Shown here: positions 6,827-14,165 of the stretch, piece after piece
Layout: every line of letters starts with the position of its first letter
Position numbering within the stretch: the first letter of the stretch is position 1
Source of the DNA: Clostridia bacterium
GTDB lineage: Bacteria; Bacillota; Clostridia; Christensenellales; CAG-138
Assembly (NCBI GenBank): GCA_017388175.1
Contig: JAFOTD010000107.1
Span: 1 to 45,425, forward strand
Length of the DNA: 45,425 bases
Direction of reading: 5' to 3'
Notes under the pieces: generated by a model
Told to the model about the DNA's origin: nothing
What the model saw: the letters and a program-made list of their open reading frames with translations, nothing else
The model's database searches: none
Position numbers and translations under genes: made by a program

Positions 6827-8749
6827 ATGGCACAGAATAAGAAAAAAAGAAGGAAAAAAGTGCAGCCGCGCTTTTACGTGATCATCACGGTCTTCCTTGT
6901 GCTGATTCTGACGCTGATCGGCCTGATTATCTGGCTGATCGCGGAGTACGCGGGTCAGCACGGAAAGTGCGCGTACGACAGGGAAGTAAAGGCGTACGAG
7001 GATATTGAGGACTATGTGCCGATCTCGTACGACGAGTACAAGAACGGCGCGACGATGCGCCCGGCCGTCACCGAGACGCCGCCGCCCACGCCGACGCCCG
7101 AGCCCACGCCGGAACCGACGCCGCGCGTCACGCCGCATGTGGTGGCGGAATCGAACCCTGAGCAGTACGCGGTCGAGCCGCATATAGAGATCGGCGGATC
7201 GTTTGTCGGCGGCGCGTATTCCGGCGGAGAGGAGATTTCGGCAAACAGCTATCAGCGCACGGGTGCGGAACGGATCGTATTCCCGGAGGCGACAAAGTAC
7301 AATGCGGAAGGCGTTAACGGCATTCTGACGTTCCGCGGCAACAACTGGAGAAACGCGTCCTGCTTCGGGACGGTCAACCTGACCGAAAAGAAGATGACCA
7401 AGGTCTGGGAGAAGAAGATCGGCTCGCTCACAAAGGGCGGCGGCAGCGGGACGTGGTCCGGCTGCGGCTGGACGGGGCAGCCGCTGATCGTGCAGTGGCC
7501 TGCCGAAACACGCAGGATCATGAATCTGTACGACTGGGCGAAGAACAAGGACGGGCTCGTTGAGGTCATTTATCCGACGGAGGACGGAAACATCTACTTC
7601 CTTGATCTCGAAACAGGCGAGCAGACGCGTGACACGCTGATCATGCGCGTTCCGTTCAAGGGCACCGGCAGCATTGATCCGAGAGGGATTCCGCTGCTCT
7701 ACTGCGGCTCCGGCGACCAGTATGAGGAGGACAGTCAGAAATCGCGCGCGTACATCATCTCGCTGATCAACGGCAGCGTGCTTTATGAGTTCGGCAAGCA
7801 GGGAATGGATCCGTTCGCAAAGCGCGAATGGTATGCGTACGATTCCGCACCGCTGATCGACGAAAAGACCGACACGCTGATCTGGCCGGGTGAGAACGGC
7901 ATTCTCTATACAATGAAGCTGAACACCGACTATGATCCGACGCTTGGTTCCGTCTCGGTCAAGCCTTCGGACATTGTGAAGCTTCGCTATGACAGCCGCT
8001 TCTCCTATGAGAAGATTGACGTCGCCGATTCCACACACAAGTGGCTCGGCTACGAGGGCAGCGCGGTTGCGTGGAACGGTCACCTGTATCTTTCGAGCAA
8101 CGACGGCCTGTTCCAGTGCGTCGATCTCAACACGATGCAGATCGTTTGGACGGCAAACACCGAGGATGATACGAACGGCAGTCCGGTGCTCGACGTGATC
8201 TCCGACGAGGAGGCATACCTATACGTCGGTACGTCGCTGCACTTCATGAAGGATAAAAACAATACCGGCGTTGCGCCGTTCTTCAAGATCGACGCGATCA
8301 CCGGCGAGATCAAAGGCCGCTACGGGCTGACGGTCTACACCATTTCCGGCGTGTCGGGCGGCATTCAGTCCACGGCGGCGGTCGGCAGAGCTGGCAGCAA
8401 TATCTCCGATCTCGTGTTCATTTCGATCGCGCGCTACGGCGATAAGGACGCAGGCATCCTCGTTGCGCTCGACAAGGAGACGTTCGACGTAAGATGGAAG
8501 ATGGACATGGACGCGTATTCCTGGTCCAGCCCGACGGTCGTATACGACTCGGAAAACAACGGCTATGTGATCCAGGCGGATTCCAAGGGCAGGATCTTCC
8601 TGCTCAACGGCGAGACCGGAGAAGTGCTTAACACGATCTCTCCCACGCCGAAAGGCAGCAACTTTGAAGCGTCGCCCGCCGTGTTCAACAATATGCTCGT
8701 GGTGGGCTGCCGCGGCGACCAGCTGATCTTCGGCATCCGGCTTTCGTAA
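6827..8749 (+). CDS. Membrane-anchored PQQ-like beta-propeller protein (copy 1)
   Basis: 640 residues: a very basic N-terminus (NKKKRRKKVQ), one membrane helix at about 16-41, a proline/threonine-rich tether (TETPPPTPTPEPTPEPTP, about 82-99), then a large extracellular domain of propeller blades. Blade signatures include DGNIYFLDLETGE, GLFQCVDLNTMQIVW, GILVALDKETFDVRWKM and GRIFLLNGETGEVL, typical of PQQ/YncE-like repeats without quinone-binding evidence. No catalytic motif is visible, so a scaffold, binding or cell-wall-linked role is possible, but the function is unknown. A related gene follows directly with its own promoter. The start follows GGGAGGAACAAA. Orientation is inside-out because of the basic N-terminus. 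Confidence 0.85.
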   Translation: MAQNKKKRRKKVQPRFYVIITVFLVLILTLIGLIIWLIAEYAGQHGKCAYDREVKAYEDIEDYVPISYDEYKNGATMRPAVTETPPPTPTPEPTPEPTPRVTPHVVAESNPEQYAVEPHIEIGGSFVGGAYSGGEEISANSYQRTGAERIVFPEATKYNAEGVNGILTFRGNNWRNASCFGTVNLTEKKMTKVWEKKIGSLTKGGGSGTWSGCGWTGQPLIVQWPAETRRIMNLYDWAKNKDGLVEVIYPTEDGNIYFLDLETGEQTRDTLIMRVPFKGTGSIDPRGIPLLYCGSGDQYEEDSQKSRAYIISLINGSVLYEFGKQGMDPFAKREWYAYDSAPLIDEKTDTLIWPGENGILYTMKLNTDYDPTLGSVSVKPSDIVKLRYDSRFSYEKIDVADSTHKWLGYEGSAVAWNGHLYLSSNDGLFQCVDLNTMQIVWTANTEDDTNGSPVLDVISDEEAYLYVGTSLHFMKDKNNTGVAPFFKIDAITGEIKGRYGLTVYTISGVSGGIQSTAAVGRAGSNISDLVFISIARYGDKDAGILVALDKETFDVRWKMDMDAYSWSSPTVVYDSENNGYVIQADSKGRIFLLNGETGEVLNTISPTPKGSNFEASPAVFNNMLVVGCRGDQLIFGIRLS

Positions 8750-8778
8750 ACGGCGCACAAAAAACAACGAATCGAATT

Positions 8779-8812
8779 CCCTCTTCCGTATACTGCGGGA
8801 GAGGGAGTTTTG
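8779..8812 (+). terminator. Terminator after propeller gene 1
   Basis: CCCTCTTCCG pairs with CGGGAGAGGG (one G-U), loop of seven, followed by AGTTTTG. It separates the two propeller genes into different transcripts. Confidence 0.65.
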
Positions 8813-8854
8813 CAATATTAACGGAAATGTCGAAAATAGTTTGCATTTTCCGCG

Positions 8855-8883
8855 TTGCGCACGGGAAAAGATTACGGTATAAT
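8855..8883 (+). promoter_or_regulatory. Promoter of propeller gene 2, positioned for a leaderless transcript
   Basis: TTGCGC (8855-8860), 17 bases, TATAAT (8878-8883). The ATG at 8891 lies seven bases after the -10, where transcription should begin. No Shine-Dalgarno fits between them. Confidence 0.65.
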
Positions 8884-8890
8884 ACCAAAT

Positions 8891-10804
8891 ATGGCAAGAA
8901 GACAGCAGCGGACGATCAGTCCGAAATTCATACTGTTCTGTGCGTCGGTGTTCATCCTCGTGATCGCCGTCGTGATTCTCGTGTTCGTCATCACGCTGCA
9001 GCGCAACAACCAGGCGGGCACGGCAGACGCTGGCGCAGCGTCCGGCTGCAGCCGTTCCAAAGACGCGATTTCCTTTGCGACCGAAATCGAAGACGAGAAT
9101 CCGCCGCAGACGACCGTGCGCCCGTCCTCCTCCGACAATACGGGGGAAGGAGCGTCGGTGATTTCCGATCCGTCCGCGTATCCGGAGAGCGCGGCTTTCG
9201 ACGTGTCGCCCGTCGACGACGCGAAGCCTTCGAACTTCGGCTTCACCTATGAGATCCGCAAGAACAACCGCGAGGACAGCTATTCCTCGAACCCGAACGA
9301 AAACAGCTTTTCGTTCGGAAAAGGTAAGGACTACACGGCGGTCAAGGGTATCACGACGTTCGGCGGAAACAATTACCGCAGCGGGTTTGCCTACGGCACG
9401 GCGCGGATCACCATGCAGACGATCGAAACGGTCTGGTCGTTTGCGGTCGGCTCGGCGAACGGCTTTTCCGGGGCGGCATGGACTGGTCAGCCGCTGATCG
9501 TCACGTGGGAGGGGCAGACTTTAAAAACGCTCGGCGTGCGCGACGAATTCAAGATGCAGGACAGCCTGAACGAGGTTATCCTCTGCGCCGCGGACGGCAA
9601 TATCTACTTTTATGAGCTCGAAACCGGAAACCGCACGCGCGATTCGATCGCGATCGGCGCGCCCATGTTCGGTACGCCCACACTCGACCCGAGAGGCATT
9701 CCGATGCTGTATATCGGACGCGGCAACACGATGGAGACGAACAGCAACAAATCCGCGGCATACGCGGTCAATCTTTGCAGCAACAAGTTTGAGACTATCG
9801 TTTCCGGCAAAGACTATACGGCGCGCCGTGCCGACTGGTCCGCGTTCGATTCGAGCCCGCTGATCATCGACGACACGCTGATCTGGCCGAGTGAAAACGG
9901 CGTGCTTTACCTGATCGAGCTGAACACGAGCTACGACGCCGAAACGGGAAGCCTTTCGATCAATCCGGGCGACAAGATCAAGTACCGCTATTCCGGTTCG
10001 GATTATTCGGCCGTCACGCAGGCAGGCAAGCGCGCATACGGGTTTGAATCCTCGGCCGCGGCGTTCCGAAATTACCTGTACCTTACCGATAACGGCGGGT
10101 ACCTGCAGTGCGTTGATCTCAACACGCTGAAGCTGCGCTTCGTCACCGACGTCGGCGGCGATTCCGACGCAACGCCCGTGCTCGAAGAAAACGGAGCAGA
10201 CGGCACCGTTTACGTCTATACCGTGTCGCAGACGGACGCGCAGGACGCCTCGCTGCAGAACGGTTACGGCTATTCCTACGTGCGAAAGATCGACGCGAAA
10301 ACCGGCGCCATCGTCTGGGAACAGAAAGAATACGTGCAGATACTCGACCCGATCACCGGTAAGAATATGAAGGGCGGCGGGAAGGCCACGCCGCACATCG
10401 GTCACGGTACGATCGGCGATCTTCTGATCTGTTCGTTCTACGGCATGACCGTGCAGACAACCGACGAGGACGGCAATCCGACGTTCAAATTCGGCGGAAA
10501 GATCGTCGCCTACGACCGCAATAACGGCTCCGTGCGCTGGACGATCACGCAGACCGGCAACGCGGACTATGTTTCTTCGCCGCTGGTCGTGTACAACGCG
10601 CGCGGCGACGCGTATCTGATCGCCTGCGACCGCAGCGGCGCGATCCGACTGTACGACGCGGCAAATCCCGGCGAGAATTCACTTTCCGGGCTCACCCTCG
10701 GCGAGCGCATCGACGCCACGCCGGTCGCCTACGGGAACTACGTCGTGGTCGCCACGACCGGCTCCACCGAGCAGCCGCGGCTCTTCTGCCTGAAACTGAG
10801 CTGA
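8891..10804 (+). CDS. Membrane-anchored PQQ-like beta-propeller protein (copy 2)
   Basis: 637 residues: a basic start (MARRQQR), a membrane helix at about 12-36, a Ser/Asp-rich linker to about residue 100, then propeller blades. It is a paralogue of the gene before it: GITTFGGNNYRSG and GAAWTGQPLIV here match GILTFRGNNWRNA and GCGWTGQPLIV there, and DPRGIPMLYIG matches DPRGIPLLYCG. Blades such as DGNIYFYELETGN and GYLQCVDLNTLKLRF are clear. It lacks the TP-rich tether of copy 1. A TTG at 8855 in frame is possible but has no ribosome site and lies in the -35 box, so the ATG at 8891 is preferred. The role is unknown. Confidence 0.83.
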   Translation: MARRQQRTISPKFILFCASVFILVIAVVILVFVITLQRNNQAGTADAGAASGCSRSKDAISFATEIEDENPPQTTVRPSSSDNTGEGASVISDPSAYPESAAFDVSPVDDAKPSNFGFTYEIRKNNREDSYSSNPNENSFSFGKGKDYTAVKGITTFGGNNYRSGFAYGTARITMQTIETVWSFAVGSANGFSGAAWTGQPLIVTWEGQTLKTLGVRDEFKMQDSLNEVILCAADGNIYFYELETGNRTRDSIAIGAPMFGTPTLDPRGIPMLYIGRGNTMETNSNKSAAYAVNLCSNKFETIVSGKDYTARRADWSAFDSSPLIIDDTLIWPSENGVLYLIELNTSYDAETGSLSINPGDKIKYRYSGSDYSAVTQAGKRAYGFESSAAAFRNYLYLTDNGGYLQCVDLNTLKLRFVTDVGGDSDATPVLEENGADGTVYVYTVSQTDAQDASLQNGYGYSYVRKIDAKTGAIVWEQKEYVQILDPITGKNMKGGGKATPHIGHGTIGDLLICSFYGMTVQTTDEDGNPTFKFGGKIVAYDRNNGSVRWTITQTGNADYVSSPLVVYNARGDAYLIACDRSGAIRLYDAANPGENSLSGLTLGERIDATPVAYGNYVVVATTGSTEQPRLFCLKLS

Positions 10805-10818
10805 CGCAGGCATTTTAT

Positions 10819-10845
10819 AGGACGCTTTTCGGAGCGTCCTTTTTC
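10819..10845 (+). terminator. Terminator after propeller gene 2
   Basis: AGGACGCT pairs perfectly with AGCGTCCT around a six-base loop, followed by TTTTT. Confidence 0.85.
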
Positions 10846-10858
10846 TGTTCGGAACACC

Positions 10859-10887
10859 TTGCGAAACCGGACGGCGTTTGGTATAAT
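10859..10887 (+). promoter_or_regulatory. Promoter of the surE-cmk-ispH operon
   Basis: TTGCGA (10859-10864), 17 bases, TATAAT (10882-10887). The leader is about 25 bases and carries a G-rich ribosome site before the surE ATG. Confidence 0.8.
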
Positions 10888-10918
10888 CCGGGTATCGAGA
10901 TAATGGGGGGCATATGGA

Positions 10919-11677
10919 ATGAAGATCCTGCTTGTCAACGACGACGGCGTCGATGCGGCCGGCATCCGGGAGCTGATGCAGGGACTCTGTAAAAACCATA
11001 CGGTTTGGGCGATTGCGCCGGACCGGCAGAGAAGCGCTGCAAGCAAAGCGATGACGCTGAACAGCCCGCTTCGCGCCGTGAAGCGGGAAATCCCCGGCGC
11101 GGCGCTTGTGTACGCGATCGACGGCACGCCGGTGGACTGCGCGCGTCTCGGACTCGGCAATCTCGTTCCCGAACAGCCGGATCTGGTGATCTCGGGCATC
11201 AATCACGGTCCGAACCTCGGCAGCGACACGCTCTATTCCGGCACTTGCGCAGGCGCGCAGGAGGCGGCGTTACTCGGCATTCCCGCGATTGCTATGTCGC
11301 TGGATCATCGTGAACCGACGCATTTTGAAACGGCGTATTACGTAACCGAAAAGATGATCGGCGTATGCATGCGCCACCCGCTGCCGTCCGGCATGTTTTA
11401 TAACGTCAACGTGCCCGACGTGCCGATCGTGGAAATCAAGGGATATAAGGTCACCGGCCTCGGGCTCGTACGGTATAAAAAGGTCTATGAATCCCGCGAG
11501 GATCCGCTCGGACGGCCGTATTACTGGGCGCCGCGCGGAAGGCTTCCGGGCGATCCGGACGCCGACACGGACGATGCGTGGCTCAAAAAAGGATACGTCA
11601 CGGTCACGCCGATGGGCTATCATTGCGAATCGCCCGACGCGGTCGATCTTGCGGCAGAATTCGGAGGCGAAGCATGA
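10919..11677 (+). CDS. surE: 5'/3'-nucleotidase SurE
   Basis: Metal-dependent phosphatase acting on nucleoside monophosphates, and in some species on short polyphosphate. The 252 residues begin KILLVNDDG with metal ligands D8 and D9. S39 lies in DRQRSAAS and N95 in ISGINHGPN, the remaining family metal and phosphate residues. GTPVDCARLGL is also diagnostic. The ATG follows a GGGGGG ribosome site, and the last four bases overlap the next gene (ATGA), so it is coupled to the flavoprotein. As first gene of the operon it is transcribed with cmk, plsC and ispH-S1. Confidence 0.95.
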   Translation: MKILLVNDDGVDAAGIRELMQGLCKNHTVWAIAPDRQRSAASKAMTLNSPLRAVKREIPGAALVYAIDGTPVDCARLGLGNLVPEQPDLVISGINHGPNLGSDTLYSGTCAGAQEAALLGIPAIAMSLDHREPTHFETAYYVTEKMIGVCMRHPLPSGMFYNVNVPDVPIVEIKGYKVTGLGLVRYKKVYESREDPLGRPYYWAPRGRLPGDPDADTDDAWLKKGYVTVTPMGYHCESPDAVDLAAEFGGEA

Positions 11678-12906
11678 GAGTTGCGGTTATCGGCGGCGGC
11701 GCTGCCGGACAGCTTGCTGCGATCAAGGCGGCGGAAAACGGGCATACCGTGACGATTTTTGAGCAGAACGAAAAGCTCGGCAAAAAACTGTTCATCACCG
11801 GCAAGGGCCGCTGCAACCTGACGAACGCGGCCGACCGGGAGGGCTTTTTCCGGCACGTCGTGAAAAATCCCCGGTTTCTGTACAGCGCATACGCGCATTT
11901 CGACAGCGCGGCGATCATGCAGCTCGTGGAATCGGCGGGCGTGTCCTTAAAGGTCGAGCGCGGACAGCGCGTGTTTCCGGCTTCGGACCACTCGAGCGAT
12001 ATTCTGAAGGCGCTGGAAAAGACGGTCCGTTCGCGCGGCGTCGACGTGCGGCTCCGTACGCGCGTTTCGGGAATTCTGACGAACGGGGGATCGGTCTCGG
12101 GCGTTCAAATCGGACAAACCGTTGAGCCGTTTGACGCGGTCATCCTCGCAACCGGCGGACTTTCCTATCCGTCTACGGGCAGCACCGGAGACGGATTCCG
12201 CTTTGCCGAAAAACTCGGGCACACGATTGAACCGCTGACCGGCTCGCTCGTACCGCTCGAAATGGAGGAAACGTGGTGCGCGGAGCTGTCCGGGCTGACG
12301 CTGAAGAACGTGACGCTGACCGCCTATAACAGAAAAGGAAAGGAAGTGTACTCCGATCTCGGCGAGATGCTGTTCACGCACTTCGGGGTGAGCGGACCGC
12401 TGGTGCTTTCGGCTTCCGCGCTTTTAGCGGGCGAGGCGGACGGCGCGCTCCTTTCGATCGACTTAAAGCCCGGTCTTTCCGAGGAACAGCTCGACGCAAG
12501 GCTTTTACGCGATCTTGCGGCGAACGCGAAAAAGAGCTTCGGCGGCGCGCTTTACGGGCTGCTTCCGCAAAGGCTTCTGGGCGTCGTGCTCGACGCAGCG
12601 GGGATCGACGGCGCAGCACAGGCAGGCAACTGCACGAAGGCGCAGCGGAAAGCGCTTGTCGAAACGCTGAAGGGGCTGAAGCTGCACGTGACCGGCGCGA
12701 GACCGGTTGCGGAGGCGATCGTGACCCGCGGGGGCGTATCGGTTCGGGAGGTCAATCCTTCCACGATGGAATCAAAGAAGATCGGAAATCTGTTTTTTGC
12801 GGGCGAAATACTCGATACGGACGCCTTTACGGGCGGGTTTAACCTGCAGATCGCCTGGTCGACGGGCGCGCTTGCGGGCAGCAGCATTCCAACGGAGGTA
12901 AAATGA
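11674..12906 (+). CDS. HI0933/YhiN-type NAD(P)/FAD-dependent oxidoreductase
   Basis: A 410-residue flavoprotein of the BaiN/HI0933 family, whose physiological substrate is generally unknown. The dinucleotide-binding loop VIGGGAAGQLAA is at residues 5-16, with E30 in the expected ribose position. The family hallmarks ITGKGRCNLTNA, ILATGGLSYPSTGSTGDGF and FTHFGVSGP, and the C-terminal FAD motif LFFAGEILDTDAFTGGFNLQIAWSTG, are all present. The ATG at 11674, behind GGAGG, overlaps the surE stop; an open frame further upstream lacks the FAD motif context. A surE/flavoprotein/cmk order is a plausible Clostridia arrangement, without implying a shared pathway. Confidence 0.92.
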   Translation: MRVAVIGGGAAGQLAAIKAAENGHTVTIFEQNEKLGKKLFITGKGRCNLTNAADREGFFRHVVKNPRFLYSAYAHFDSAAIMQLVESAGVSLKVERGQRVFPASDHSSDILKALEKTVRSRGVDVRLRTRVSGILTNGGSVSGVQIGQTVEPFDAVILATGGLSYPSTGSTGDGFRFAEKLGHTIEPLTGSLVPLEMEETWCAELSGLTLKNVTLTAYNRKGKEVYSDLGEMLFTHFGVSGPLVLSASALLAGEADGALLSIDLKPGLSEEQLDARLLRDLAANAKKSFGGALYGLLPQRLLGVVLDAAGIDGAAQAGNCTKAQRKALVETLKGLKLHVTGARPVAEAIVTRGGVSVREVNPSTMESKKIGNLFFAGEILDTDAFTGGFNLQIAWSTGALAGSSIPTEVK

Positions 12907-12907
12907 T

Positions 12908-13564
12908 ATGAAACAAAGCATCGGCATCGACGGACCCGCCGGCGCGGGCAAGAGCACGATCGCAAAGCGCATCGCCGCGATCCTGCAGATTCCGTATCTG
13001 GACACGGGCGCGATGTACCGCGGCGTTGCGGTCGCGGCAAAACGGCACGGCGTGGCTTTTACGGACGAGGCGGCGATCGCAGAGACGGTCGCGTCGCTCG
13101 ACCTTTCCGTGCGCTATTCGGACAGCGGCGAACAGCATATATTCGTAGACGGCGAGGACGTCACCGGCGAGCTTCGCACTGAAGAGATCAGTCAGGGCGC
13201 TTCGCTCGTGAGCCGTGTACCCGCCGTGCGCGACCGGATGACGGAACTGCAGCGCGAGGTTGCGCACGCGCAGCGCGTGGTCATGGACGGCCGTGATATC
13301 TGCACGAACGTTCTGCCCGACACGCCGTATAAGTTTTTCGTGACCGCTTCGGCGGAGGAGCGCGCTTCCAGACGTGTGAAGCAGCTTAAGGAAAGCGGGC
13401 AGCCGGCCGATTACGAAACGATCCTGCACGACATCATCCGCCGCGACAGGCAGGACAGCGAGCGCGCCTATAAGCCGCTGTACTGCGGCGCGGATACGAA
13501 GCGGATCGACACGACCGACATGACGATCGAAGAGGCGGTCGAAGCAATTCTTTCGGAGGTCTGA
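12908..13564 (+). CDS. cmk: Cytidylate kinase
   Basis: Phosphorylates CMP and dCMP to the diphosphates using ATP. The 218 residues have the P-loop IDGPAGAGKST at about 7-17, the CMP-binding LDTGAMYRGV, VMDGRDICTNV and the lid-region FVTASAEERASRR. The ATG lies one base after the flavoprotein stop region, with GGAGG just upstream. It belongs to the cmk-plsC-ispH/S1 block that is common in Clostridia. Confidence 0.96.
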   Translation: MKQSIGIDGPAGAGKSTIAKRIAAILQIPYLDTGAMYRGVAVAAKRHGVAFTDEAAIAETVASLDLSVRYSDSGEQHIFVDGEDVTGELRTEEISQGASLVSRVPAVRDRMTELQREVAHAQRVVMDGRDICTNVLPDTPYKFFVTASAEERASRRVKQLKESGQPADYETILHDIIRRDRQDSERAYKPLYCGADTKRIDTTDMTIEEAVEAILSEV

Positions 13565-13565
13565 T

Positions 13566-14165
13566 ATGCTGTACGTCATCGGGTGCATCATTTTAAAGCC
13601 GATTCTCTGGCTGTACGGACGGCCGAAGATTCATAACCGCGCCGCATTGAGAAGCAAGGGCAAGGTGATCTACGTTTCAAACCACGTGAAGATGAGCGAC
13701 CCGGTCTGGATCGCCGCCATCGTCTGGCGATGCATCCATTTCATGGCGAAGTCCACACTGTTTTCGTCCAAATTCATGACAGCGATCTACCGGCTGATGC
13801 TGGCGTTCCCCGTAAACCAGCGTACGGCGGATACGAAGTCGATCCGGCATGCCTGCAGACTGCTTGAAAAGGGCAAGGCGTTCGGCGTATTCCCGGAGGG
13901 ACACCGTTCCTCCACCGAGACGGATATGGACACGTTCGACAAGGGCTGCGCGTTCATCGCGATGCGTTCGGATGCGCCGATCGTGCCGATGTACATCGTA
14001 CACCACGACCGCAAGTTCGGGCAGAGGCTCAAGGTCGCGGTCGGCGACCCGATCTATCCTGCGGAGATCAAGGCAAAGTGTCCCGGCAAGAAGCCGGTCG
14101 ACGCCGTAAATACGGCGATCACGGACGCGATGATGACGCTGAAGGACATTGCGGAGGCGCTCTGA
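13566..14165 (+). CDS. plsC: 1-acylglycerol-3-phosphate acyltransferase (PlsC family)
   Basis: Transfers the second acyl chain to lysophosphatidic acid at the inner face of the membrane, giving phosphatidate. The 199 residues carry the catalytic HX4D as NHVKMSDP (H40, D45) and the acceptor motif FPEGHRS at 109-115. IVPMYIV is the last conserved block. An N-terminal hydrophobic segment (about 2-17) probably attaches it to the membrane. It starts one base after the cmk stop, and its TGA shares its A with the ispH ATG. Confidence 0.92.
   Translation: MLYVIGCIILKPILWLYGRPKIHNRAALRSKGKVIYVSNHVKMSDPVWIAAIVWRCIHFMAKSTLFSSKFMTAIYRLMLAFPVNQRTADTKSIRHACRLLEKGKAFGVFPEGHRSSTETDMDTFDKGCAFIAMRSDAPIVPMYIVHHDRKFGQRLKVAVGDPIYPAEIKAKCPGKKPVDAVNTAITDAMMTLKDIAEAL

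Noticed and set aside
7075..7135. Short tandem repeat or CRISPR-like array
   Set aside because: It is the coding sequence of the TPTPEP-rich protein tether, in frame and without spacers.
14078..14164. Start of the ispH-S1 fusion upstream of 14165
   Set aside because: The IspH family start (MQILSAKHSGFCFG) is at 14165, and the extra codons overlap plsC out of frame.
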